Shown here: positions 29,001 to 36,127 of the stretch, piece after piece
How positions within the stretch are numbered: position 1 is the stretch's first letter
Layout: every line of letters starts with the position of its first letter
Assembly (NCBI GenBank): GCA_016715115.1
Contig: JADKBM010000013.1
Coordinates: 62,001 to 126,000, forward strand
Length of the DNA: 64,000 nucleotides
Reading direction: 5' to 3'
DNA from: Acidobacteriota bacterium
GTDB lineage: Bacteria; Acidobacteriota; Blastocatellia; Pyrinomonadales; Pyrinomonadaceae
Made by a program: the position numbers and the translations under genes
The notes under the pieces: model-generated
Databases searched by the model: none
What the model was told of the DNA's origin: nothing
Seen by the model: only the letters and a program-made list of their open reading frames with translations

Positions 29001-29328
29001 TGGCAGAAACAAACTGTATGGTGTCAGCGAGAATGTGACGACGATTCGCGTCAAGTTAAATGGCAAATGGACTGCCGTGGGCGCGCCCGCCGGCGAAACA
29101 GGATGGAATGGTTCGAGATTCGAAGCGGTCATCAACAACAAAAACCCCAACATAACCACATTGTCGACTTTTGTGCACGAGATATTCCACGCAGCCGGGA
29201 ACCATTCAACCTATGATCATCCATCACTAAACGAAGCGGTTCGGAGAGTAATCGGTGATGACGATCTAGAGTGGAATCTAGATCGTTTCTTTCGAAAGTA
29301 CTGTACGAAGGAGGGGTATAAAGAGTGA
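23035..29328 (+). CDS. Giant secreted FG-GAP/RHS-repeat protein with a zinc-metallopeptidase-like tip (tip T1)
   Basis: The protein has 2097 residues from the ATG at 23035, chosen because GGAGGA lies about 10 nt upstream; in-frame codons before it are not likely used. A signal peptide occupies about residues 1-45 (hydrophobic VRFAATVILAALTT, then AVSA). Six Ca-binding FG-GAP/VCBS-type motifs lie between residues 131 and 400 (DFDFDGKAD, DFDGDDKTD, DYDGDGKAD). RHS/YD repeats run from about 550 to 1760, with YEGCGCAGG near 1225. The variable tip ends with FVHEIFHAAG (HExxH near residue 2048) and YCTKEGYKE. It is exported by Sec; no T6SS or Tc-toxin genes are in the window. It overlaps the next gene by 4 nt, as toxin/immunity pairs do. 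Toxicity is inferred. Confidence 0.88.
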   Translation: MLSKSFRSSLKPALVRFAATVILAALTTSTFPLWDFAAVSAMSESSTPAAAAPNATPPEPFMVSAPGSMTASIASVIGSAGSFLNKSLLGLVRGPRVPLGLEQPGTQPVPADPNAFSPPPPPQPAASVDFDFDFDGKADIARRHPSNSEWKVKNSNGANYTTATVGSSSATIAPGDFDGDDKTDMAVFSAGTWTIRKSSNGQTETVSFGASGDRPVVGDYDGDDVSDCAVFRPSTNTWWIKQSTNGQTVSSAFGATGDITAQGDFDRDGKTDVAVFRPSSGDWHVSGSQNGYFTFHWGIASDIPVPADYDNDGKTDFAVYRGTTGVWYAAKSGDSNNSYLTEFWGSYGDQPVPADYDGDGKADFAVWRPTNGTWYIVNSGTANSYTYETLGVAGDTAVSSAYLKQIGGYIYGYDFAKVRLSPKNATGRSDLYSRNFAWGTSLFGLPGRAGLDAGFGLSYNSLVWTKDPATNTIVFNADNSNLTPGFRFGFPTIEPVYYDATTQKFAYLMVTPSGGRAEFRQTTNSNIFETADSNYAELKINGTSGPNDPADQLTITVTGTDGTRADYEWKNGAYRCQKITDRNGNYIAINHDANGLLQTVTDTLGRVVTVNYNNESLPISVTQTWKANNGAGSDFTRTWATLSYTTKEINTNFNGLSVIGPGNGFSLKVLDKVTFPTETNGTGPSTAFSYNSYGQVWKITNKAADGHQLNEVKTDLETPGTAPEDCPRFSKTWSKTENFNIVGGTEQFIETEIRTYPNQTYDLGGHTGTATRIEVEMAGHPHGAVSKTWVGSSGWTEGLTIATEDWANNERKRWTWNQWTQDDTNASYITNPRVTASEVGDTSNRKITEIDYRLIPNTTTAEYGLVSEVRVKDGATNFLHKKSTTAYNLDTAYVSRRIIGLPSKTISWGYDQSTLQLEKVSEVDYFYDQGDFSDTSLEQNITNVIRHDSAYGASFTVGRGNLTSRKRYSVPDLNEYIQTETKYNIAGAPVAQVSPWTSTSTRTTKIGYADNFNDTPTTRNTYAYPTKLYDPAGNYSEVQYRFDTGANVMATSPAPAGNTYGKKTTRGYDDVGRIERESLWKDIQGTLQEYSYSRFVYPDSGIQSKVYSTVVDTDNNGVGNTADEVLSETWTDGAGRVRRARTPMTWDSNGATLTWSGVQTEYDILGQVKRQSVPSEVNSSWTLQNEDAARGGWLWNSAEYDWKGRVTRNIPSDSTGSDGKDQLITYEGCGCAGGEVTTIKGEDITETDWQGNNPNNLGRRTQKIYRDILGRVVKTEILNWNDTIYNSTTTVYNGADNPLLSRRFKGTAVLNNEHHTTSLTYDGYGRVKTIHRPEQNAESETSRDYFPDGNLESITDARGAKQTLAFNSRGLLTQVSYSVPANSGIAVTPTASFSYDNAGNRIGMSETGGTGSASYDYNSLSQIVAETRTFSDSLPNAPLNGYKLEYTYGLSGDLKSLKDPFGQQINYTNDRVGRLTAISGSTFGNVTNYLLSAQYRAWNAPKQVTYGNNVSSQATFDNQLRVSDFTLSGNATLMDCSYQYYQDGTLKFMEDRLSAQGHRLFRYDNLSRVVETRTGIEAKGQAPADPPPSALLYRQDYTFNEFGNLTARSGIWKPGSNCGHDGDFPFSHIYQNNRTVGDYYDADGRPTNKDGFSEVYDSAGRNVRHLPNDGEYELDRVYDGDGLEVKKIEKVWDFENNQWKEPTRKYYIRSTVKSGEIITEVAGDGKKSQTFVYAGADLLARQTLSDDAVPVESVKWEHWDPAKISRRTTDKDRNSPSFSGVELDPLNKNALYFCLPQQPERGQYLLNSHDYPGAWAASAMQFCNFGGLFGPCDVVEGLGGNYFPFYGRNDRFAQLPFEIGQRPLRNLDNPMAVAYDTFHELYSGAFLGMSGYNYAEGSSNNFVSSIYGYGMSDLHRLLGQQAIKKLPKSLADRKQKLTDKELADLKSEFGDALGIKNGDDSCEDKLNELLEALGSKTTSVKDLADSFFGGRNKLYGVSENVTTIRVKLNGKWTAVGAPAGETGWNGSRFEAVINNKNPNITTLSTFVHEIFHAAGNHSTYDHPSLNEAVRRVIGDDDLEWNLDRFFRKYCTKEGYKE

Positions 29329-29861
29329 GAATTCGACTCATCGCATCAATCGCTTGTTTGATGTTGTTAACGCTAAACGGTATTTCGCAACCTCCGATGT
29401 GGTTTGCGAAGCTTCAAGAAAAAATTGAGCTTTTTGAGACCGACCGGCAGGAATTTGAGCGGATTTTCAGTGACGCGAACGCGTCGACTAGCTACAAAAG
29501 CGGCAGTATCGAAACTGTGACGTATCGTATGGCGGTTGGTCGAATTGTCGTGACGTACTCTGGAGGCGATTGCGAGAAATACTACGACTACAGGGTCCGA
29601 AAGGGAACGATTATTCGATTATTGGTCCTGCTGCCGCCGGAAATGAGGCCGAAATTCAAGAAATTGAAAATTGACACGACTGGATTTCAGACGACAAGAG
29701 AGGATGACGGAACATACCTCCGCGTCGATCCGGCATCCGGATATTCCTATTGGACGCAGGGAAAACGGCTTAGTTCGCTACTCATTGAGCCTCCCGTCTC
29801 ACGGAATTTGCTCCGATGTTCGACCAAAACGGAATCGGAAGACAGGAGTGACCAAAGATGA
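29325..29861 (+). CDS. Candidate immunity protein I1, secreted 'YSGGDC' family
   Basis: The protein has 178 residues with a GTG start overlapping the RHS stop. Signal peptide: MRIRLIASIACLMLLTLNG. The mature part shows DRQEFERIF, VVTYSGGDC, VRKGTIIRLLVLLP, a KLKIDTTGFQ strand and a terminal LLRC. The same frame of motifs (xDVExxxG, V-YSxGxC, DTVI-L, F-LKC) recurs at 30196, 34050 and 47758. Both position and overlap suit neutralisation of tip T1 in the periplasm. The family function is not known to me; immunity is inferred from context. Confidence 0.65.
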   Translation: MRIRLIASIACLMLLTLNGISQPPMWFAKLQEKIELFETDRQEFERIFSDANASTSYKSGSIETVTYRMAVGRIVVTYSGGDCEKYYDYRVRKGTIIRLLVLLPPEMRPKFKKLKIDTTGFQTTREDDGTYLRVDPASGYSYWTQGKRLSSLLIEPPVSRNLLRCSTKTESEDRSDQR

Positions 29862-29954
29862 AACAGTTTACGTTATGCGGTGCCGCGCCTGTTTTGCTTC
29901 AGTTTGCTGTTGTGCAGAAGCGCCTTGTGCCCCAAACTCGAACCGATCGGAGGA

Positions 29955-30199
29955 TTTGCGGCGAAATAGGATGAAACGGCTCGAGTTTCAAAGCGGTGGT
30001 CAATGATAAGAGCCCAAAAATATCGACCATATCGACGTTTCTCCGCGACATATTCCATGCGGCCGGGAACAATTCAACCTATGATCACAACAAGCTAAAC
30101 ACGGCAGTGCGAAAGGTAATTGGCGATACGGATTCGATTTGGAATCTCGATCGGTTCGTTAGAGAGTACTGTACGAAGGAGGGCTTTGAAAAAGAATGA
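29955..30199 (+). pseudogene. Tip T2: decayed duplicate of the T1 metallopeptidase tip
   Basis: The sequence from about 29955 parallels the last 80 codons of the giant RHS gene (KAVVNDKSPKISTIST versus EAVINNKNPNITTLST). Only the C-terminal part is left, without RHS core or start. HEIFH is changed to RDIFH (30044-30058), so both the first zinc ligand and the catalytic Glu are lost. The end YCTKEGFEKE and the overlap with the next gene are kept. The preceding 90 nt are unrelated filler that starts with a copied piece after I1 (ATGAAACAGTTTACGTTATG). Confidence 0.8.
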
Positions 30200-30735
30200 G
30201 AATCCGATTCTTGGTTGCAGCAATCGCGGGTTTGATGGTGTTCAAGATGAACGGCATTTCGCAACCTCCGATCTGGTTTGTGAAACTCCAACGCGAGATC
30301 AAACTCCTTGAATCGGACCGGAAGGATTTTGAGCGGAGTTTCAGTGATGCATCCGTGGTTTATAGCTTTCCGAACGGTAGAATTCAAACCGTAATGTATC
30401 AGACACAGTTCGGTGAAGTGGAAGTGACCTACTCCGGAGGGGATTGCGAGAAATACTACGATTATAGAGTTCGGAAGGACACGATAATTCGGTTAGTGAT
30501 ACTTCTCCCGCCGGAGAACAGGCCGAGATTCAAGAGACTGAAGATTGACACGACGGGTTTTCAAACCACGCGTGAGGATGACGGTACTTTCTTGCGCGTT
30601 GATCCGGCATCCGGATATTCGTACTCGACGCAGCGCAAAAGACTTAGTTCGCTACTGATTGAACCTACCGTCTCACAGAATTTGCTCCGATGTTCGACCA
30701 AAACGGAATCGGAAGACAGGAGCGACCAAAGATGA
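30196..30735 (+). CDS. Candidate immunity protein I2, paralogue of I1
   Basis: The protein has 179 residues. The ATG overlaps the T2 stop by 4 nt (ATGA). Signal peptide: MRIRFLVAAIAGLMVFKMNG. It is colinear with I1 over its whole length, with VTYSGGDCEKYYDYRVRK and RLKIDTTGFQTTRE shared almost exactly and an identical last 20 residues. It is intact although its partner toxin is not, as expected when immunity is kept under selection. The same short sequence follows both I1 and I2, showing that toxin end, immunity gene and flank were duplicated as a unit. Confidence 0.65.
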   Translation: MRIRFLVAAIAGLMVFKMNGISQPPIWFVKLQREIKLLESDRKDFERSFSDASVVYSFPNGRIQTVMYQTQFGEVEVTYSGGDCEKYYDYRVRKDTIIRLVILLPPENRPRFKRLKIDTTGFQTTREDDGTFLRVDPASGYSYSTQRKRLSSLLIEPTVSQNLLRCSTKTESEDRSDQR

Positions 30736-30769
30736 AACAGTTTACGTTATGCAAGGAGGGATTCACAAA

Positions 30770-30854
30770 ATGAAGTTCCGAAGCATTTGCGGAATGATCT
30801 TCTTTATTTTTGGCTTTTTCGTCGCGGTCGATGCAAAACCTCCGGATTGGTTGG
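30770..30854 (+). pseudogene. Truncated start of a secreted protein fused into an RHS fragment
   Basis: AAGGAGG lies nine nt before ATG 30770. The frame encodes a signal peptide, MKFRSICGMIFFIFGFFVAV, then DAKPPDWLV, and then runs out of frame where the RHS sequence begins (TTCGGCCAG at 30855). This resembles the first 30 codons of the I1/I3 family (PPMW and SPEW after the signal). It is a recombination junction. Confidence 0.6.
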
Positions 30855-31286
30855 TTCGGCCAGCTGCAGTTCGACTATTCGACCGACCGGACCGGCCGAT
30901 TGACGGCGGTCGTCGGGGCAACCTCTTTCAACGGAATAACAACATATGCCAATAGCCCTTCGTACGACGCGCGCGGGCGGCTCAAGGGCGTAAGTTACGG
31001 GAACGGCGTTCAGATGACGATTTCAACATTCAACAACAGGCTTCAAGCCGTTGACTTCGAGGTCAGGAAGGGCACGACTCCGCTCATCAAAAAGGAGTTT
31101 GAGTATTACGGCGACGGGAGCCTTAAATTCTCGGACGACGGAATCGATCCGAAGTTCGACCGGCTTTACCGTTACGATTTTGTCGGCCGGACGACGCAGG
31201 CGAAATCCGGCGCTCCGGCGCGCGGCGATACCGACAACGCGATGAACATTCCGTACACGATGAACTACACGCACGACGCGTTCGGT
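30855..31286 (+). pseudogene. RHS fragment, 5' part of tip T3 gene (interrupted by IS21)
   Basis: This is an open frame of RHS/YD repeats without a start: FDYSTDRTGRLTAVVG, SYDARGRLKGVSYGNG and RLYRYDFVGRTTQ. It ends NYTHDAFG at 31286, exactly where the IS element begins. Removing the IS and one target duplication restores DAFG-HITQFSG and continues at 33478. Confidence 0.85.
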
Positions 31287-31346
31287 TGTCAATCAGCGTT
31301 AATTTTTGACCCCTTTACAGGCGTTAGTTTTTGACCCCCCCTTTAG

Positions 31347-32162
31347 TCATTGTTGTCCGGAGTTGTGGAAGAGTTGGCGGCAATTGCCGACAACTCTTCC
31401 ACAACTCCATGCGCCGCGGCGGCCCGCTTTCTTGAGCCGGTAGCTTTCGCCCCGGATGTTGATCACCGTCGAGCGGTGGAGCAGCCGGTCGAGAGCCGCG
31501 CTCGCCATCACCGCGTCTCCGGCGAAGACCTCGCCCCAGGCCGCGAAGGCCTTGTTGCTCGTCAGGATGACCGCTCCCTTGCGTTCGTATCTCTCCGAGA
31601 TGACCTGAAACAACAGGCTCGCCTCGGGAGGTTCGAGCTTCAGGTAGCCGACCTCGTCGATGATCAGCAGTTTCGGGCGCGTCAGGTTCTTGATCTCGCG
31701 CGAGAGCCGGTTCTCGTGCATCGCCCGCACGAGTTTGCGCGCGATGTCGACGGCGGTCGTGAAATAGACGCGGTGCCCGAGTTCCGCCGTCATCACCCCG
31801 AGCCCGATCGCGAGATGCGTCTTGCCCACTCCGGGCGGCCCGAGAAAGACGATGTTCCGCCCTTCGGCCAGAAAGCGCCCCGTCGCCAGTTCGTCAATGA
31901 GCCTCCGGTCAACGCCGGGCTGCGCCTTGAAATCGAATTCGCCAAGCCTCTTCGGGTACGGAAAGCGCGCGAACTGCAGGCTCAGCGCGACGCGCATCTC
32001 CTGCCGGTGCCTGATCTCGCCTTCGAGCAGCCGCCCGAGGAACTCCGTGTAACTCCAGTCCTCGGCGGCCGCCCGCTGGGCGATCGTGTCAAGATTGACC
32101 GCGGCGGTCTTGAGATCAAGTTCGCCGAGCGCGGACGATGCCATATCTTCGTAGACCTTCAT
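31347..32162 (-). CDS. istB: IS21 helper ATPase IstB
   Basis: The protein has 271 residues, a little longer than most IstB proteins. The AAA+ signature is complete: Walker A GPPGVGKTHLA (about residues 108-118) and Walker B LLIIDEVGYL (about 169-178), with ILTSNKAFAAWGEVF after it. The start overlaps the istA frame stop as TGATG, a coupled arrangement. IstB stimulates strand transfer by IstA. The last 25 residues after RLKKAGRR are unusual and may be read-through into the element end. Confidence 0.93.
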   Translation of the reverse strand: MKVYEDMASSALGELDLKTAAVNLDTIAQRAAAEDWSYTEFLGRLLEGEIRHRQEMRVALSLQFARFPYPKRLGEFDFKAQPGVDRRLIDELATGRFLAEGRNIVFLGPPGVGKTHLAIGLGVMTAELGHRVYFTTAVDIARKLVRAMHENRLSREIKNLTRPKLLIIDEVGYLKLEPPEASLLFQVISERYERKGAVILTSNKAFAAWGEVFAGDAVMASAALDRLLHRSTVINIRGESYRLKKAGRRGAWSCGRVVGNCRQLFHNSGQQ

Positions 32163-33405
32163 CAGCCGATCACCTCCTCGTAGGCGACGAGCGACGCCGC
32201 CGCGACCGTCTCGAACAGAACCCGTCCCGATCTCTTCGGCGGCGCCTCACGCGTTTCAACCGTCAGTTTCCACATCGCCGCGACATGCGCCGGATCCGCC
32301 ACGCTTTCGCCGGATTTGAGCGACCGCGGGTGTTCGGCGATGACCGTCTCGCCCGTGCGCACCGTCACCCGGCGTTCTCCCTGCTCGACCACGACCTTGC
32401 GGCCGACCGCTTCCGGCGGCACCGAGTACTTCACGCCCCGATCGAGACGTACCCGTCGACGCTTACCGTCCGCTTCTTCCAGACCGACGGCCGGTACCGC
32501 GGCGCCGACCCGTACGGCGTCAGACCTTCCTCCCGCAGCAGGTCGAAGGGCCGCTTTCCGGTCGTCCCGTGTTTCCGTCCGTTCGCCTCTTCCAGCCACG
32601 CCGCGCCCTGTGCCTGAAGATCCGCAAGGTCGGCAAACTCCCGCCCCTTGATGAAGTTGTCCTTCAGATACCCGACCGCGCGTTCGACCTTGCCCTTCGT
32701 CCGCGGCCGGTACGGGCGGTGCGTCCTCGGCGCGATCCCGTAGTGATTCAGAAAGTCGGCCATCTGCGGGTTCAGTTTCCCGCACGGAAGGCGCACCTGC
32801 GCCATGTTGTCGAAGAGGATCGTCTCCGGCCAGCCGCCGAAGTAGGCGAACGCCCTCTCAAGGCACCCGATCAGCTCCGGCATCCGCATCCGCCGCGTGT
32901 ACTCGACGTACATCGTCCGCGAAAAACCCAGCAACATCACGAACGCGTAGATCTTTCTCCGGCTCCCCTTTTCGTCGATGTACGACCCGATCTCCGCCCA
33001 GTCAGCCTGCGCCTGTTTGCCGGGCGGCGTCTCGAACCTCACCGTCGCCTTCGCCGATACCTTCGCCCCGATGTCCAGTTCCCGCAAGTACCGCCTCACG
33101 ATGTCCCACGATCCCGCGAACCCCATTCCCCGGATCTCGCCCGTCAGCCGAACCGCGCTGAGGCCCGTCTCCTCGTACCGCTTCTTCAGATAATCCTTGT
33201 ACGCGTCCAGTTTGGAACCCCGTTTCGCTTCCGCCGCGCGCTTCGGCGAACCCTCGCGCAGTACCTTGCGGACCGTGTTCCGCGAATATCCCGTCATCCG
33301 GCAGATCTGCTTTATCGAATGCCCCTGCCTTTTCAAGTCTTTGACCTCCATCCATTCCTCCATTCCAAGCATTCCCGATAACCTCCGTTTCACGAAAGTT
33401 ATCAA
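32162..33405 (-). pseudogene. istA: IS21 transposase IstA, frameshifted
   Basis: The N-terminal frame (33405 or 33363 down to 32431) carries an HTH (SIKQICRMTGYSRNTVRKVL) and the rve/DDE core with QADWAEIG, LFDNM and GKVERAVGYLK. It stops after SVDGYVSIGA. The missing C-terminal domain (RGVKYSVPPEAVGRKVVV, then RTGETVIAEHPR) is found in another frame that ends at 32162, next to istB. A single-base indel near 32434-32450 explains this. Either the copy is inactive, the read has an error, or a frameshift is used in translation. Confidence 0.85.
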
Positions 33406-33477
33406 AAATGCCGTCCAGGGGGGTCAAAAACAAACGCATGCTAGGGGGTCATTTTCTCACGCATAATGACATTCGGT

Positions 33478-34056
33478 CACATCACGCAGTTTTCCGGCGC
33501 CTATTACAACACGCAGCACACGTCGAACTATTCTTACGACAACACGAACCGCAGTCCGTACTGGAGTTACGACGCCGAGGGGAACATTACCATCGACGAC
33601 GAGGCGAGCTACACGGTCGATGCGGCCGGACGTCTGGTCAGGACGTCGCAGTTCGATCCCGACAGCGGGCTTCCGATGGCGCCGACGCGCGATTGGTTCG
33701 ACGGCAACGGACGGTTGGCAAAGCGCGTGAAGAACTTCGGATCGTCCGATCCCGCGCCGCAGACGAATTATTATCTGCGGTCGTCGGTGACCGACGATCC
33801 CGGCAAAAATCAGCGTATTTTAACCTACCTAATCACGATTATTCACGAATCGATCCATCGGGAGGGGATTTCGGGCCACAACTCGTACGCCAAGGCCTCC
33901 TACAATGCGCTAACTACTGATGAGGCGACGTTGAATCCGTTGCCGAAGAAAAAGGACCGCGAGCGAGGTGAATCTATGGACGATGCTCGGTCACGGTATT
34001 TCAGATCCATAATCAATACAAAATGTAAAATTGATCCGTATTCGGTCAATTGGTAG
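33478..34056 (+). pseudogene. RHS fragment, 3' part with HESIH tip (T3)
   Basis: After the IS the frame continues HITQFSGAYYNT and the YD repeats WSYDAEGNITIDDEASYTVD and DAAGRLVRTSQF. At about 33800 the RHS core stops abruptly (SSVTDDPGKN) and a short tip follows with IIHESIHREG (HESIH at 33844-33858), a zinc-peptidase-type motif. The tip has about 85 residues. The gene has no start or signal sequence and is cut by IS21, so it is silent here, but the tip itself looks intact. It overlaps the next frame by 7 nt. Confidence 0.75.
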
Positions 34057-34598
34057 TTTCATATGAAAAAGACATTCGACTCAAAATCTTGTTGCTGGGG
34101 TTACTCGCCTATCTGTCAGTTGGCGTGACATCGGCAGCTTCGCCGGAATGGCTCGAGAAGATGAAGCAGATCAGACTGCTCGAATCTAAGAGACAGGATG
34201 TTGTCGCGCTTTTCGGCCCTGCGAAACCTGCTGGAAACGCCTGATCGATACCTGGGGATTGGTAGACGGCAGTCTTTCAGCCATATACGCGAGCGGAGGT
34301 GCGTTGCAAAAACTGAGAACGGAAAAACCAAATTACTTGGCTGGAGAGTCCCGAAAGACACGGTGATTGAGATCAGCTTTTCTCTCAACAAACCGGTTTC
34401 TCCGAAGAAGTTAGGGATCGATCTTTCGAGACTCAGGGCGAACAAGTAAGGGACCAAACTGGCGCACTCTACTTTGATGATGAAACCGCCGGTGCATTCT
34501 ACTACGCAGTCAATGGCAAGATCACGGAAGTTGGCTTTTATCCGCGGACTGAGTTGGACTACCTTGACTGCGAACCGCAGTCCGAAGGACAACGCTGA
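34050..34598 (+). pseudogene. Immunity-like protein I3 ('YSxGxC' family), broken by frameshifts
   Basis: The first frame gives a signal peptide (ILLLGLLAYLSVGVTSAAS) and PEWLEKMKQIRLLESKRQDVVALFG, parallel to I1. It ends at 34244. A second frame carries GKTKLLGWRVPKDTVIEIS and KKLGIDLSRL (to 34449). A third frame carries QTGALYFDDETAGAFYYAVN and LDYLDCEPQ (to 34598). Aligned on I1 these are consecutive parts of one protein, so at least two indels are present. Confidence 0.65.
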
Positions 34599-34746
34599 TG
34601 AAATTTCCGGAGCATTTTGAGTTGTCTTTAGTTGGTCCTGGTCCGGCGCATTCTTTTCGAAACAGTTCGGACATCTCCCAACATGAGCAGAACCGATGTC
34701 GGCGAAGTGACGGACATAGGAATGCCGTGCGTCAGAAGAATCATCG

Positions 34747-35145
34747 GTGCAAAATTCAGGTTTGATCTTCAGCGGACCGACAATGCCGGCAACCTTGTAC
34801 GATCTCGGAAGAGTGCAACCGATCCTGAATTTTCGGAATACTGAATTCGGGCTTGCGAAATTGAACGGCGAGTCGCGGGATACGTTCAAAAGCGCCAAGT
34901 TCGGGATAGCGACGCTTGCCGGAATCGAAATCGCGGCGCCGATCCCTGTTCCCGCGAATTTTTGGCCGAATTCGGACACGGTGAAGCTAGCGATGCCGAT
35001 TGGCAAAGTGCTTCTCAAGGTTGAGTCCGAAACAGATCGCGGCAATATAAAAGTTTCGTACTTTCGATTGGACGAGAATGGCGTTTTTCAGCCGTTTCGA
35101 TTGAAGGGTGGTATTGTTAGCGCAAGTGTCTCAGATAAGGAGTAA
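34747..35145 (+). CDS. Unrecognised protein or fragment between immunity genes
   Basis: A frame of 132 codons starts with GTG and has no clear ribosome binding site. It has no signal peptide and no known motif. VKLAMPIGKVLLKVESETD and NIKVSYFRLDENG look like beta strands of a real protein. It probably is the remnant of a tip or immunity gene, because the preceding 150 nt hold another degenerate ATGAAATTTCCGGAGCATTT start similar to that at 30770. Function unknown. Confidence 0.35.
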   Translation: MQNSGLIFSGPTMPATLYDLGRVQPILNFRNTEFGLAKLNGESRDTFKSAKFGIATLAGIEIAAPIPVPANFWPNSDTVKLAMPIGKVLLKVESETDRGNIKVSYFRLDENGVFQPFRLKGGIVSASVSDKE

Positions 35146-35165
35146 ACCCGTTCGTCGGAGGTAGT

Positions 35166-35756
35166 ATGAAAATTGCCGTATTGTATTTCCTTTGCTTGAT
35201 TGCGATCCAGGCATTCGCCAACCCAGGCTGGAGCCAGACTCCCTGTCCGATGAGTGCGGCGGAGAATGTAAGGATTCGCACTGAGTTGCTGGACAGGATG
35301 TCGATTGAGACTGGAGACGATGAGGTTTCGACGATTGACTTGAAGCTGAAGTTGACATTTTCCAATGTTGGGAAGAGCCCCGTTCGAATCTACAAAGGAT
35401 GGGTTTCAGCCTCACATTTCTGGATTTCAAAATCTGACGCAGAAGCCAACAAGAAGGAGTTTGAATTAAGCAGCAGCGTATCCGTTTTGACCGATGACAC
35501 CAGAACGGAACCGGCTTTTTCGATTGACGAGTTCGCGACGATCTCTGGTGAACAGACTTACTCTACGGAACTACTTGTCCGAATCCCATTCTTGAAAAGT
35601 CGCTTAAGTCCCGGAATCCACGTTCTCAAGCTTCAGATCGAAACTTGGCGGTGGTTTGGTAAAGAACGCGAAAAAGAGACTCGGGTCCTTGCCGCGGTCG
35701 GGCGCGTTCTGACCGACCCGGTTGTTACCGAACCAGTTATCTTCCGGATTGATTGA
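35166..35756 (+). CDS. Secreted protein, probable orphan immunity
   Basis: The protein has 196 residues with GGAGG four nt before ATG. A signal peptide (MKIAVLYFLCLIAIQAFA) precedes a beta-rich region with LKLKLTFSNVGKSPVRIYKG, which reads like an immunoglobulin-type sandwich, and STELLVRIPFLKSRLSPGIH. No family was recognised. Sequence and composition are more AT-rich than the exopolysaccharide genes. It lies between toxin remnants and overlaps the next toxin fragment by 4 nt, so it may protect against a toxin now lost. Confidence 0.5.
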   Translation: MKIAVLYFLCLIAIQAFANPGWSQTPCPMSAAENVRIRTELLDRMSIETGDDEVSTIDLKLKLTFSNVGKSPVRIYKGWVSASHFWISKSDAEANKKEFELSSSVSVLTDDTRTEPAFSIDEFATISGEQTYSTELLVRIPFLKSRLSPGIHVLKLQIETWRWFGKEREKETRVLAAVGRVLTDPVVTEPVIFRID

Positions 35757-36127
35757 CTTCGCAAAAGCGTGCGCTAACTGGCAGACAGATTGATGACGGG
35801 ATTCTCGATGCAAATCGCATCCGAACGATCACAGAATTTATGCAGTTCGGCCACCAAGGAGCGCGCGTTCCATCGCCTGATGGCCTAAACCCTCGGCGCG
35901 ACGCGGAAACCGATCAAGGTCTGACCGAGGCAGGTGAATACTTCTCAGTTATCATTATTCATTCTTTGCTTCACACCGGCGGGCTTGCGGACACGCGTGA
36001 ACGAAGTTTGAGCGACCGGTTTTGGGGAGTTAAGCCGCATGAGTTAGTTTCATATGGTCAAAAGTACAAAGACGTACTGAAGCACTGTACAAAGGAAGGG
36101 GGTTCGAAGATATTGTATGGCCAATAA
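35753..36127 (+). pseudogene. Tip T4: degenerate metallopeptidase tip
   Basis: The frame has 124 codons from a TTG and no RHS core. IIIHSLLHTGG (35960-35974) stands where other tips have HExxH, so the Glu is replaced by Ser. The end VLKHCTKEGG resembles the YCTKEGY end of T1 and T2. It keeps the toxin-immunity overlap (11 nt) with the following membrane protein. It is probably inactive. Confidence 0.6.

Larger units (their letters stand above)
31287..33471. mobile_element. IS21-family insertion sequence, 2185 bp, with 6-bp target duplication
   Basis: The left end starts TGTCAATCAGCGTT and the right end (reverse complement) TGTCATTATGCGTG. Both then carry spaced TTTTTGACCCC and GCGTTnGTTTTTGACCCCCC repeats, the multiple terminal repeats typical of IS21. 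TTCGGT is duplicated at 31281-31286 and 33472-33477. It contains istA and istB on the minus strand. The insertion splits an RHS gene precisely and is therefore younger than the tip array. Confidence 0.93.

Noticed and set aside
29996..30199. T2 as an independent small gene
   Set aside because: It aligns with the last codons of the giant RHS gene and has lost the HExxH residues; treated as a duplicated remnant.
34116..35045. Minus-strand frame of 309 codons across the I3 region
   Set aside because: The plus strand holds recognisable pieces of the I1-like family, whereas the minus frame has no recognisable features.
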